From VGBO01 sp964453335 (GTDB lineage: Bacteria > Actinomycetota > Acidimicrobiia > Acidimicrobiales > CAIXPF01): a DNA stretch of 17,007 nt. The stretch lies in NCBI GenBank assembly GCA_964453335.1, contig CAYVOK010000050.1:1-17007 (forward strand), in the 5' to 3' direction. A program made the position numbers and the translations under genes. Under the pieces are notes generated by a model. That model was not told the origin of the DNA. It did no database searches and saw nothing but the letters and a program-made list of their open reading frames with translations. Positions 6,562 to 13,361 of this stretch are shown one piece after another (positions within the stretch are counted from its first letter, which is position 1; every line of letters begins with the position of its first letter).

Positions 6562-6760
6562 CAACCGTCTTGCTGACAAGGCGGTGGTCTTGTCACGCTC
6601 GATCTTGGACATCATGGAACAGTACGACATCTCGAATGACGCACAACTCAAGACTTTGAAGACGATGTGCGAAGACATCCAGATGTTGTACGCCGAGCGT
6701 TGTCTCAACCTTGTTCGCAAGTCAGACAACTATCAGGCCGGAACATTCGTGAAAGGATGA
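6527..6760 (+). CDS. small hypothetical protein (77 aa; start uncertain)
   Basis: The frame ends at TGA 6758-6760, one base before the ThyX start. ATG at 6527 lies 35 bases inside the RNA polymerase gene and has only a weak ribosome binding site. Another ATG further upstream (6485) and a GTG near 6583 are possible, so the N-terminus is not settled. The conserved-looking part is a helical segment (KAVVLSRSILDIMEQYDI, then AQLKTLKTMCEDIQMLYAER). No catalytic motif or membrane segment is visible. It lies between polymerase and ThyX with no gap, so it is expressed with them. The function is unknown. Confidence 0.55.
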   Translation: MKSTSQNISFIDNRLADKAVVLSRSILDIMEQYDISNDAQLKTLKTMCEDIQMLYAERCLNLVRKSDNYQAGTFVKG

Positions 6761-6761
6761 T

Positions 6762-7559
6762 ATGATCAAGGTACTTGACCATGGGTTTGTGGAACTGGTT
6801 GATCAGATGGGCAACGACGATACCGTTGTCGATGCGGCACGAGTGTCGTACGGCAAGGGAACGAAGTCCGTGTCTGACAATCGAACATTGCTCAGGTATC
6901 TCATGCGGCATGGTCACACATCGCCGTTTGAAATGGTGGAGTTTGTGTTTCATGTGAAGTTGCCGCTGTTCATCGCACGGCAATGGGTGCGTCACCGCAC
7001 CGCATCACTGAATGAAGTGTCGGCTCGATACTCGGACATGGGGGATGTCGAGTTCTATCAGCCGGACTTCCGTCTGCAGTCAATGACGAACAAACAATGC
7101 TCGACAGATGAGCGTGTGTCAGAAGAAACAATGGACCGACTGACACACCTGTACAATGACGCAACACAGAAAGCGGTTCATGCGTACCGTGAAGCGTTAG
7201 ACGCAGGAGTAGCCCGAGAAGTTGCACGAACAATCCTACCCGTGTCGATGTACACGGAATGGATTTGGAAGTGCGATCTTCATAACCTGCTCAACTTCAT
7301 CGAGAAGCGTTCACACCCGAACGCTCAGTACGAAATTGTCCAGTACGCCAACGCCATCTACGACATAATCAAACCGATTGTGCCGCACACGATTGAGGCG
7401 TACGAGGACTATCGGAAGAACTCCATCAGGCTGACCGCACTTGAGTGCGATGTCCTGAAGGAGTCTGTTGTAGGTACTGTCACACTCATAGATACCAACA
7501 ACAAGAGAGAGCAAGATGAGTGGATCTCCAAGAGAAAGGCTTTGTTTGTACGGGCCTAA
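6762..7559 (+). CDS. thyX: flavin-dependent thymidylate synthase ThyX (265 aa)
   Basis: ThyX makes dTMP from dUMP using methylene-tetrahydrofolate, FAD and NADPH, feeding phage DNA synthesis. The signature RHRxxSxNExSxRY is present as RHRTASLNEVSARY at residues 77-90. A second family segment, ARTILPVSMYTEWIWKCDLH, with NFIEKRSHPNAQYEI shortly after it, carries the C-terminal FAD/dUMP-binding arginine region. The length of 265 residues is normal for the family. ATG at 6762 has AAAGGA at 6752-6757. Its 3' end overlaps the NrdJ gene by 44 bases, tying the two nucleotide enzymes together in expression. It is unrelated to ThyA-type synthases and is common in marine phages. Confidence 0.97.
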   Translation: MIKVLDHGFVELVDQMGNDDTVVDAARVSYGKGTKSVSDNRTLLRYLMRHGHTSPFEMVEFVFHVKLPLFIARQWVRHRTASLNEVSARYSDMGDVEFYQPDFRLQSMTNKQCSTDERVSEETMDRLTHLYNDATQKAVHAYREALDAGVAREVARTILPVSMYTEWIWKCDLHNLLNFIEKRSHPNAQYEIVQYANAIYDIIKPIVPHTIEAYEDYRKNSIRLTALECDVLKESVVGTVTLIDTNNKREQDEWISKRKALFVRA

Positions 7560-9366
7560 GAATCAAGCGTGTTTGGAAATCGGCGGTGCAAAGCATCGTC
7601 TCCCCGGTGAGTCATTCGTTGAAGCCAAGAAGCGTGAAGCACGTTGGTTGGCTGATGACGAGAAGCACTACGAACAATACCTCGACATCCTGTTGAACCA
7701 ACGCTTCCTTGCGGCTGGTCGTATCCAATCAGGAGCAGGCCGTCCCGAGGTGACCGCATTCAATTGCTATGTTTCAGGAACGATTGCTGACTCGTTCGTT
7801 GAGGACGAGAACAACATCATGGACATGGCAAAGGAAGCGGCGACAACCATGCGCCTTGGCGGTGGTATCGGATATGACTTCGGTACTCTGCGACCCAAGG
7901 GCGCACCAATCAAGAAGATCAAGTCACAGGCAGGTGGCCCTGTGTCCTTCATGCCGATCTTCGCAGGAGTCTGCAGTGCAACATCGTCGTACGGCAATCG
8001 CCGTGGCGCACAGATGGGCGTGCTTCCTGTGTGGCATCCCGACATCTTCGAGTTTGTTCATGCCAAGTGTCCTCCCGCTACGGCAGGCGCAATCATGGAC
8101 GAGATGCGAAAGATCAAGGAGTCCAAGGAACCGGACGAAGGAAGGTTCTGGCAGTTGTACTCTGCGCTTCAAAGCACTTTGAAGTTGACCGAGTTCAACA
8201 TCTCTGTCGGATGCACCGACAAGTTTATGGATGCCGTGACAAACGGCTGGACAAAGTTCGAGACCGAGTTCCCCAAGGGTACGCCTTACGGTGAGATTGA
8301 TCCGCAGACACTGTGGGACATGATCATGCGTAACACCTGGGACTGGGCCGAGCCGGGTGTGTTGTTCTTGGACACGATCAACAATAACAACAACCTGTGG
8401 TACTGCGAGAAGATCGCCGCCACGAATCCGTGCGGCGAGCAACCGTTGCCTCCGTACGGCGCATGTCTGTTGGGTTCATTCAACCTGACAGCATACATCA
8501 CGCTGAATCGCTGTAGCAACTATCATTTCGACTACGAGCAGTTCATCAAGGACATTCCTGTTGTCGTCCGTGCGATGGACAACGTGATTGATCGAACGAC
8601 CTATCCCTTGCCACAGCAGGAAGCCGAGGCAAAGGCCAAGCGTCGAATGGGTCTTGGAGTTACAGGCGTTGCCAACGCACTCGAAGCGATGGGCCATTCG
8701 TATGGTTCAGAAAGTTTCTGCAAGCAACTTGGCAACATCCTGCAATTCCTGACGACTCACTCTTACGAAGCAAGCATCAATCTCGCAATCGAAAAGGGAC
8801 AGTTTCCTGCACTCGACCGAGATTTGTATGTGCAGTCCGGATTCTGCAAGCGTGCGCTTCCCGAGCGTCTGCGTAATGCCATCAAGAAGTACGGCATCCG
8901 CAACTCTCACCTCACCAGTATCGCTCCGACAGGTACGATCTCGTTTGCGGCTGACAACATCAGCTCGTCAATCGAGCCTGTGTATTCGTACACTCAGAAG
9001 CGTTTGGTGAACACACCCGAAGGACAGATCGAAGTCGTTATTCCTGATTACGGCTTCTCTCAGTTCGGTGTGCGTGGTAAGCGCACCAAGGATGTGACCG
9101 TCGATGAACACCTTGATGTGTTGATCGTCGCCTCTCACTGGGTTGACAGTGCCGTCAGCAAGACGTGCAATGTTCCGCCCACCACCAAGTGGGAGGACTT
9201 CAAGAACATCTATATCCGAGCATGGAAGCATGGTTGCCGTGGTTGCACCACGTTCAACTCAGGGGGCATGAGAGCTGGCATCTTGAAAGATGTCGATGAT
9301 GAGCTACTCGGCAGTGATGCCTCCTGTACTATTGATCCCGTAACGGGAAGGAGAAGCTGTGAATGA
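7516..9366 (+). CDS. nrdJ: class II (adenosylcobalamin-dependent) ribonucleotide reductase (616 aa)
   Basis: The enzyme reduces ribonucleotides to deoxyribonucleotides, with the radical made from adenosylcobalamin. The active-site loop is TNPCGEQPLPPYGACLLGS: Asn304, Cys306 and Glu308 form the catalytic triad, and Cys317 is the partner of the redox pair with Cys84 (FNCYVSG). A C-terminal pair, Cys604 and Cys615 (SCE at the end), fits the tail that re-reduces the active site. The CGEQPLPPYGACLLGS form of the loop is typical of NrdJ, and no small-subunit NrdB gene lies beside it. ATG at 7516 overlaps ThyX by 44 bases; the N-terminal KHRLPGESF segment supports this early start. The 3' end overlaps the phosphoesterase gene by eight bases. 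B12 must come from the host or the environment. Confidence 0.95.
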   Translation: MSGSPRERLCLYGPKNQACLEIGGAKHRLPGESFVEAKKREARWLADDEKHYEQYLDILLNQRFLAAGRIQSGAGRPEVTAFNCYVSGTIADSFVEDENNIMDMAKEAATTMRLGGGIGYDFGTLRPKGAPIKKIKSQAGGPVSFMPIFAGVCSATSSYGNRRGAQMGVLPVWHPDIFEFVHAKCPPATAGAIMDEMRKIKESKEPDEGRFWQLYSALQSTLKLTEFNISVGCTDKFMDAVTNGWTKFETEFPKGTPYGEIDPQTLWDMIMRNTWDWAEPGVLFLDTINNNNNLWYCEKIAATNPCGEQPLPPYGACLLGSFNLTAYITLNRCSNYHFDYEQFIKDIPVVVRAMDNVIDRTTYPLPQQEAEAKAKRRMGLGVTGVANALEAMGHSYGSESFCKQLGNILQFLTTHSYEASINLAIEKGQFPALDRDLYVQSGFCKRALPERLRNAIKKYGIRNSHLTSIAPTGTISFAADNISSSIEPVYSYTQKRLVNTPEGQIEVVIPDYGFSQFGVRGKRTKDVTVDEHLDVLIVASHWVDSAVSKTCNVPPTTKWEDFKNIYIRAWKHGCRGCTTFNSGGMRAGILKDVDDELLGSDASCTIDPVTGRRSCE

Positions 9367-10117
9367 TGAAAAGCATCTTGTTATCAGTGACTGTCATGTG
9401 ACAGCAGACCAGAACCTAGACAGGTTTGACTGGTTGGCCGAGTTGATCAGAGACATCGAGCCAACCAAGATTATCTGCATAGGTGACTTTGCTTCGCTTG
9501 ATTCATTGTCAACACACCACAGCCCAGGCTCCAAGACGGACCACGACCTTCCGTCATTCAGAGCCGAACAAGCCGCAGTTTCTACTGCGCTTGAGAAGAT
9601 GTTTAAGTACGATCCGATGTGCGATACCATCATGCTGATGGGAAACCACGAACAACGATGGGACAGATTCAAGGAGCGATTCCCGAAAATCTTGGACCAT
9701 GTTGACATCGAGGAATGGCTGGGGTACACTGGGTACTGGGATTTCATCCACCCTTACAAGGACTGGGCAGAGATCGACGGACTTATGTACACGCACGTTC
9801 CTCACACGATCATGGGCAAACCGATTGGCGGAGCAAACGCCTGTCGCTCGGTGGCTATGCAGTCCACCAAGTCCGTGATCTTCGGACACACGCACACGCT
9901 GAATGTGGCAACCATTCCGTTTATCAACGGCACTGGTCAGCGTATGGCGATGTCGGTTCCCGCCTTTATGAATGACGGGAATGTGGAACCTTATGCACAA
10001 GGATTGCCAACTGGTTGGGCGTACGGCGTTATGCTGATTCGCCCTCAAGGACCGGAGCGTCTCCCGTCCTATGAGTATGTTTCGATGCAAGATCTTAGGA
10101 GTGAATACGAAGTATGA
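9359..10117 (+). CDS. calcineurin-like metallophosphoesterase (252 aa)
   Basis: GTG at 9359 has AAGGAG at 9348-9353 and overlaps the end of NrdJ. All metal-ligand motifs of the family are present in order: DxH as SDCHV (Asp11, His13), GD (Asp43), GNHE (Asn96, His97, Glu98), His146 in YTHVPH, and GHTH (His177, His179). These bind two metals and hydrolyse phosphate mono- or diesters. The 252-residue length and lack of a signal peptide point to a cytoplasmic enzyme. The substrate is not evident: nucleotide, cyclic nucleotide or DNA ends are all possible. Its position between nucleotide metabolism and replication genes favours a nucleic-acid role. It overlaps the SSB start (ATGA). Confidence 0.92.
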   Translation: MNDEKHLVISDCHVTADQNLDRFDWLAELIRDIEPTKIICIGDFASLDSLSTHHSPGSKTDHDLPSFRAEQAAVSTALEKMFKYDPMCDTIMLMGNHEQRWDRFKERFPKILDHVDIEEWLGYTGYWDFIHPYKDWAEIDGLMYTHVPHTIMGKPIGGANACRSVAMQSTKSVIFGHTHTLNVATIPFINGTGQRMAMSVPAFMNDGNVEPYAQGLPTGWAYGVMLIRPQGPERLPSYEYVSMQDLRSEYEV

Positions 10118-10866
10118 AGACTGTAAACAAGAACAACAACAAGCCCGCCTCTAAGCCCGTGACCAAGCCCAAGTCTTCGGCCTACCCGATTCCGTCCTAC
10201 GACGAGATCGAGGTTGCCGAGAAGGGCAAGCCTACGTTCGATCCAGCCGGATCAGTCGCAACGCCTATCGGTGTCGCACTGTGGGCGTGGGTCGGTACGA
10301 AGGCTGACACCGCATTCCAGAAGGAACCTCAGCAGAAGATCACTGTCGTGTTCGACGCAAACGAACCCGACATGGAATCCTTCACCGCTCGATTGCTTGC
10401 CTTCGAGAATGCGTACCGCAGTGCCATCGGCAAGGAGGAGGCGACCGAAGTCCGCATCATCAAGGAACCGAACGAGAAGATCGCCGCTGAGTACAACAAG
10501 CTCACAGGCGGTACGGCAGGTTCCTACATGCTGATCACCCGCAAGGCACGAGTGGATGACGAGGGCAACGCTAGCCCCGTCCCGCTGTTCGATGCCAACG
10601 CCGATTCGATGGAAGGTTCCATCTGGTCTGGCGACAAGGTTGTTGTTGAGTTCTCCCTTGGCGCATACACCTCACCGAACAAGGCCATCGGCACTGGCAT
10701 CAAGCCCTACCTTCGGGCTGTGCAGTTGATCGAGGAAGGCCCCAACCGTGAGGGAGGCACTGGTGGCGGAGTCGGCAAGGCTTTCAAGAGCCGAGGCACT
10801 CCGACGAAGCCCGCCGCCAAGGAAGAGGATAGCGTCGAGGAATCTTCTGATGATATCCCCTTCTAA
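10114..10866 (+). CDS. T7 gp2.5-like single-stranded DNA-binding protein (250 aa)
   Basis: The protein would coat single-stranded DNA and coordinate polymerase and helicase. The identification rests on position directly before resolvase and primase-helicase (as T7 gene 2.5), on an OB-like strand-rich core (residues of about 45-215) and on a flexible end. The last 20 residues are acidic and finish SSDDIPF, preceded by a Gly-rich linker (GREGGTGGGVGKA-like region at about 213-225). T7 gp2.5 (232 aa) also ends in an acidic tail with a C-terminal Phe, but DDIPF is the exact tip of bacterial SSB. ATG at 10114 overlaps the previous stop (ATGA). The N-terminal 22 residues are a Lys/Asn-rich leader. 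Confidence 0.85.
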   Translation: MKTVNKNNNKPASKPVTKPKSSAYPIPSYDEIEVAEKGKPTFDPAGSVATPIGVALWAWVGTKADTAFQKEPQQKITVVFDANEPDMESFTARLLAFENAYRSAIGKEEATEVRIIKEPNEKIAAEYNKLTGGTAGSYMLITRKARVDDEGNASPVPLFDANADSMEGSIWSGDKVVVEFSLGAYTSPNKAIGTGIKPYLRAVQLIEEGPNREGGTGGGVGKAFKSRGTPTKPAAKEEDSVEESSDDIPF

Positions 10867-11374
10867 TGTTTGGATTGATTGGAATCCAAACACGATGTTT
10901 ACCCTGTGGATTCCCCACTCTCCCGTCCCAGCCAGTCGGCCTCGGGTCGGGAGATGGGGAGCCTACTATACAGGGGCCTACGAAAAGTACCGTAAGGAGA
11001 TGCCTGACTTCATCGAGGACATCCTTGTTGAAGAAGGCATCAACAAACCGTTGTTCGTGAATCAACCGATTGTCATTCGCATGGCTTTCATTCTTGACAA
11101 GCCAAGAACAACCACGCTGTCGTATCCTGATTGTGATATCGACAACCTGGAGAAAGCGATCTACGATCAGCTAACAAGTCTGTTGTGGGACGACGATTCA
11201 CGAATTGTCAAGCACGAAGTACACAAACGGTGGTCCAGCGAAGACTGTCCACCCGGCGTGTTCATGCAAGTAGGAACCAATGGCGAAGCCTTCAAGAAAG
11301 AGACCAAACGGCAAGCAAGTCGGAAGAGAGCCGTGTCCGCAGTGTCGTCAAAACGGACGAGACGAAAGCGGTAA
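10850..11374 (+). CDS. RusA-family Holliday junction resolvase (174 aa)
   Basis: RusA-type enzymes are dimeric nucleases that cut four-way DNA junctions, here for resolving branched replication intermediates before packaging. Visible features are the N-terminal strand FTLWIPHSPVPASRPRVGRWG, the acidic metal-binding segment PDCDIDNLEKAIYDQL and WDDDSRIVKHEVHK; the Asp residues in these match the RusA catalytic set. ATG at 10850 has GAGGAA at 10837-10842 and lies inside the SSB gene; ATG at 10895 is an alternative that keeps the whole domain. The C-terminal 30 residues are Lys/Arg-rich and are encoded where the gene overlaps the primase by 95 bases. It occupies the place of T7 endonuclease I (gene 3). 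Confidence 0.88.
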   Translation: MISPSNVWIDWNPNTMFTLWIPHSPVPASRPRVGRWGAYYTGAYEKYRKEMPDFIEDILVEEGINKPLFVNQPIVIRMAFILDKPRTTTLSYPDCDIDNLEKAIYDQLTSLLWDDDSRIVKHEVHKRWSSEDCPPGVFMQVGTNGEAFKKETKRQASRKRAVSAVSSKRTRRKR

Positions 11375-13079
11375 CAACCTTGTTCTCTTCGATAACGACA
11401 GTACATACTGCTTTGCCTGTGGGTACACTGAATACAAACGAGGAGAAGCGGTGGTAAGAGAAGAACAACCTGAGCAAGAAACCGAAGTCAAACAATCCAA
11501 GCTGGTCACTCCCGAACTGAAAGCCATCCCCACACGCAATCTGCGTGAGGCGACATGTGCCAAGTTCGGATACGGTGTCGTCAAGAAGAACGGTGTGCTG
11601 TACCATGTCGCTCCTTATACCGTCAAGGGTGAGGTAGTGGCTCAGAAGATTAGATCTCCTGACAAGAAGTTTCGATGGATCGGCGCACCGAAAGGTGTCG
11701 AGTTGTTCGGTCAGCATCTGTGGAAGGCCGGAGGCAAGCGTCTGATTATCACCGAAGGTGAGATCGACGCACTGTCCGTATCACAGGTGCAGGACAACAA
11801 GTGGCCTGTCGTGTCCGTTCCCAACGGTGCGGCAGGCGCAGAGGAATCCGTGCGTCTCCAACTGGAGTACGTCAGTTCCTTTGAACGTGTTGACATCTGC
11901 TTCGACAGCGACGATGCGGGACGCAAGGCCGCCATTGCGGTAGCCCTGCTGTTGCCTCCAGGCAAAGCCCACATCACACACCTGTCGAAGAAAGATCCCA
12001 ACGAGTACCTGAAAGAAGGTCTCGATCAGGATCTGCGTACGGCACTGTGGAACTCACAACCATACCGTCCTGACGGCATCATCAGCGTGACCGATGTCAA
12101 GGCTGATGACTCTGTGGTGACAGAGATCATGGACTATCCGTGGGCCTGTCACACTACGGCACTGTTCGGTAGACGCTTTGGTGAGTTGTGTATCCACACA
12201 AGTGGATCGGGCATGGGTAAGTCAACCGTCATGCGTGAGATGGTCCACTACGACATCTACGCAGGCAACCGACCCGGCCTGATGTTCTTGGAAGAGAATG
12301 CAACTCAGACTGTTCAGTCTCTTATCTCGTTGGAACTGAACAAACCTGTCCGTAAGATTCTTGCGGCTAGAGCGGTCAATGCTAGTCGTCTCAAGTCAGG
12401 CAAGAAGGCTATCCCCTTCGATGTCAAAGACGACTTGACCGACGAGCAGTATCAGGCCGCACTTCAGAAACTGAGAGACACAGGTCTAGCCTTGTACGAT
12501 CACTTCGGATCTGTCGATTCAACGGCACTGATCCAGAAGATGGAGTACATGGTCAAGGCGTTGGGTTGCAAGGTGATCTACCTTGACCACCTCAGCATCG
12601 TGATCTCCGGTCTCGAATCAGGCAACGAGCGTAAGGACATCGACGTTCTTATGACCAACCTGAGATCGTTTGTAGAACGTACCCAGTGCCGTGTTGAGGC
12701 TGTGTGTCACCTGACCAAGCCTGACGGCACACCCTACGAAGAAGGCGGACAGATCTCCCTGAAGGATCTGCGTGGATCAGGATCGCTGTACCATCTTGCC
12801 GATGGTGTCCTCGGTTACGAACGTGACCAACAGAATCCTGATCTCAATATCGCAAACACGATTGCCGTCCGATCCCTCAAGGATCGCTTCAGCGGTGTCA
12901 CAGGAATCGTCAACGCACTTCGGTTCTCGAAAGAGACAGGACGCTTGGCGGAGATCCCGTGGGACCGTGACGAAGACGGCAAGCTGTGCTTCGAGGGCGC
13001 ACCGTCCGTAGGTAAAACTTTCAAGAATGCTTTAGCTGAAGATGATGTCGAAACTGATGTTGACATCCTTGGAGATTGA
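11280..13079 (+). CDS. T7 gp4-like bifunctional DNA primase-helicase (599 aa)
   Basis: The protein unwinds DNA as a hexamer and lays primers. Domains in order: an N-terminal zinc-binding domain with CxxC pairs at Cys19/Cys22 and Cys44/Cys47, a TOPRIM primase core with LIITEGEIDALS (catalytic Glu) and DICFDSDDAGRK (DxD), then a RecA-type helicase with Walker A SGSGMGKST and Walker B VIYLDHLS. It ends in an acidic tail (AEDDVETDVDILGD), as in T7 gp4 (566 aa), where the tail contacts the polymerase. ATG at 11280 is the only start that keeps the zinc finger; it has AGGA at 11272-11275 and makes a 95-base overlap with RusA. An internal GTG start after the zinc finger is described separately. Confidence 0.96.
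   Translation: MAKPSRKRPNGKQVGREPCPQCRQNGRDESGNNLVLFDNDSTYCFACGYTEYKRGEAVVREEQPEQETEVKQSKLVTPELKAIPTRNLREATCAKFGYGVVKKNGVLYHVAPYTVKGEVVAQKIRSPDKKFRWIGAPKGVELFGQHLWKAGGKRLIITEGEIDALSVSQVQDNKWPVVSVPNGAAGAEESVRLQLEYVSSFERVDICFDSDDAGRKAAIAVALLLPPGKAHITHLSKKDPNEYLKEGLDQDLRTALWNSQPYRPDGIISVTDVKADDSVVTEIMDYPWACHTTALFGRRFGELCIHTSGSGMGKSTVMREMVHYDIYAGNRPGLMFLEENATQTVQSLISLELNKPVRKILAARAVNASRLKSGKKAIPFDVKDDLTDEQYQAALQKLRDTGLALYDHFGSVDSTALIQKMEYMVKALGCKVIYLDHLSIVISGLESGNERKDIDVLMTNLRSFVERTQCRVEAVCHLTKPDGTPYEEGGQISLKDLRGSGSLYHLADGVLGYERDQQNPDLNIANTIAVRSLKDRFSGVTGIVNALRFSKETGRLAEIPWDRDEDGKLCFEGAPSVGKTFKNALAEDDVETDVDILGD
11441..11453 (+). promoter_or_regulatory. internal ribosome binding site and GTG start within primase-helicase
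   Basis: AGGAG at 11441-11445 lies five bases before an in-frame GTG at 11451 (residue 58), just after the zinc-binding Cys47. Initiation here would give a 542-residue protein lacking the zinc domain. T7 gene 4 has the same arrangement, with the short form gp4B starting at residue 64. The context GGAGAAGC-x-GTG is nearly identical to the accepted GTG start of the phosphoesterase gene (9351-9361). Confidence 0.55.
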
Positions 13080-13080
13080 T

Positions 13081-13308
13081 ATGTCTGATGAAAATGACAA
13101 TGACTTGATCCCGTCTGCAACGCCCGTGTCGGCCATGCAGGTTCACATTCCTCGTCTCGCAAAGGAACACTACGAGACGCGAGAGTACCTTCGACAGATC
13201 CAGAAGCAACTTCTGAAGCTGACCGAAGTTGTTGATGAACTTGTTGAGTCGATGGCTGACGAGCAGATTGCCGAGCTTGAAAAGGCTCCGACTAAGAAGA
13301 CCAAGTAA
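13081..13308 (+). CDS. small acidic hypothetical protein (75 aa)
   Basis: ATG at 13081 follows the primase-helicase stop by one base and has GGAG at 13071-13074. The 75-residue product has an acidic N-terminus (SDENDND), then a central helix rich in charged residues and leucines (KEHYETREYLRQIQKQLLKLTEVVDELVESMADEQ). A short coiled coil is likely. The end is basic (APTKKTK). Lying between helicase and polymerase, it could be a replisome accessory protein, but this is inference from position only. No family is recognised. Confidence 0.72.
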   Translation: MSDENDNDLIPSATPVSAMQVHIPRLAKEHYETREYLRQIQKQLLKLTEVVDELVESMADEQIAELEKAPTKKTK

Positions 13309-13317
13309 CACGCACTG

Positions 13318-13347
13318 CCACCGTCACCCCGGGGGCGGTGGTGGTTT
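13318..13347 (+). terminator. GC-rich hairpin before DNA polymerase gene (weak terminator or mRNA element)
   Basis: CCACCGTC at 13318-13325 pairs with GGTGGTGG at 13337-13344 (two G-U pairs), with further C-G pairs inside after one mismatch, then TTT. The stem is strong but the T-tract is only three bases, so full termination is doubtful. Attenuation or RNA processing/stabilisation between the 75-aa gene and the polymerase gene is as likely. Confidence 0.55.
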
Positions 13348-13361
13348 ACACAGGAGTGTCT

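Noticed and set aside
7924..8442. 172-codon open frame on the - strand opposite NrdJ
   Set aside because: It covers the catalytic region of NrdJ in reverse and has no independent support.
9554..10090. 178-codon open frame on the - strand opposite the metallophosphoesterase
   Set aside because: The + strand protein has all metal-binding motifs; the antisense frame has no recognisable start signal and shadow-like composition.
13338..13361. GTG at 13338 as the DNA polymerase start
   Set aside because: It lies within the hairpin arm without a ribosome binding site, while ATG at 13362 has AGGAG at proper spacing and matches the T7 N-terminus.
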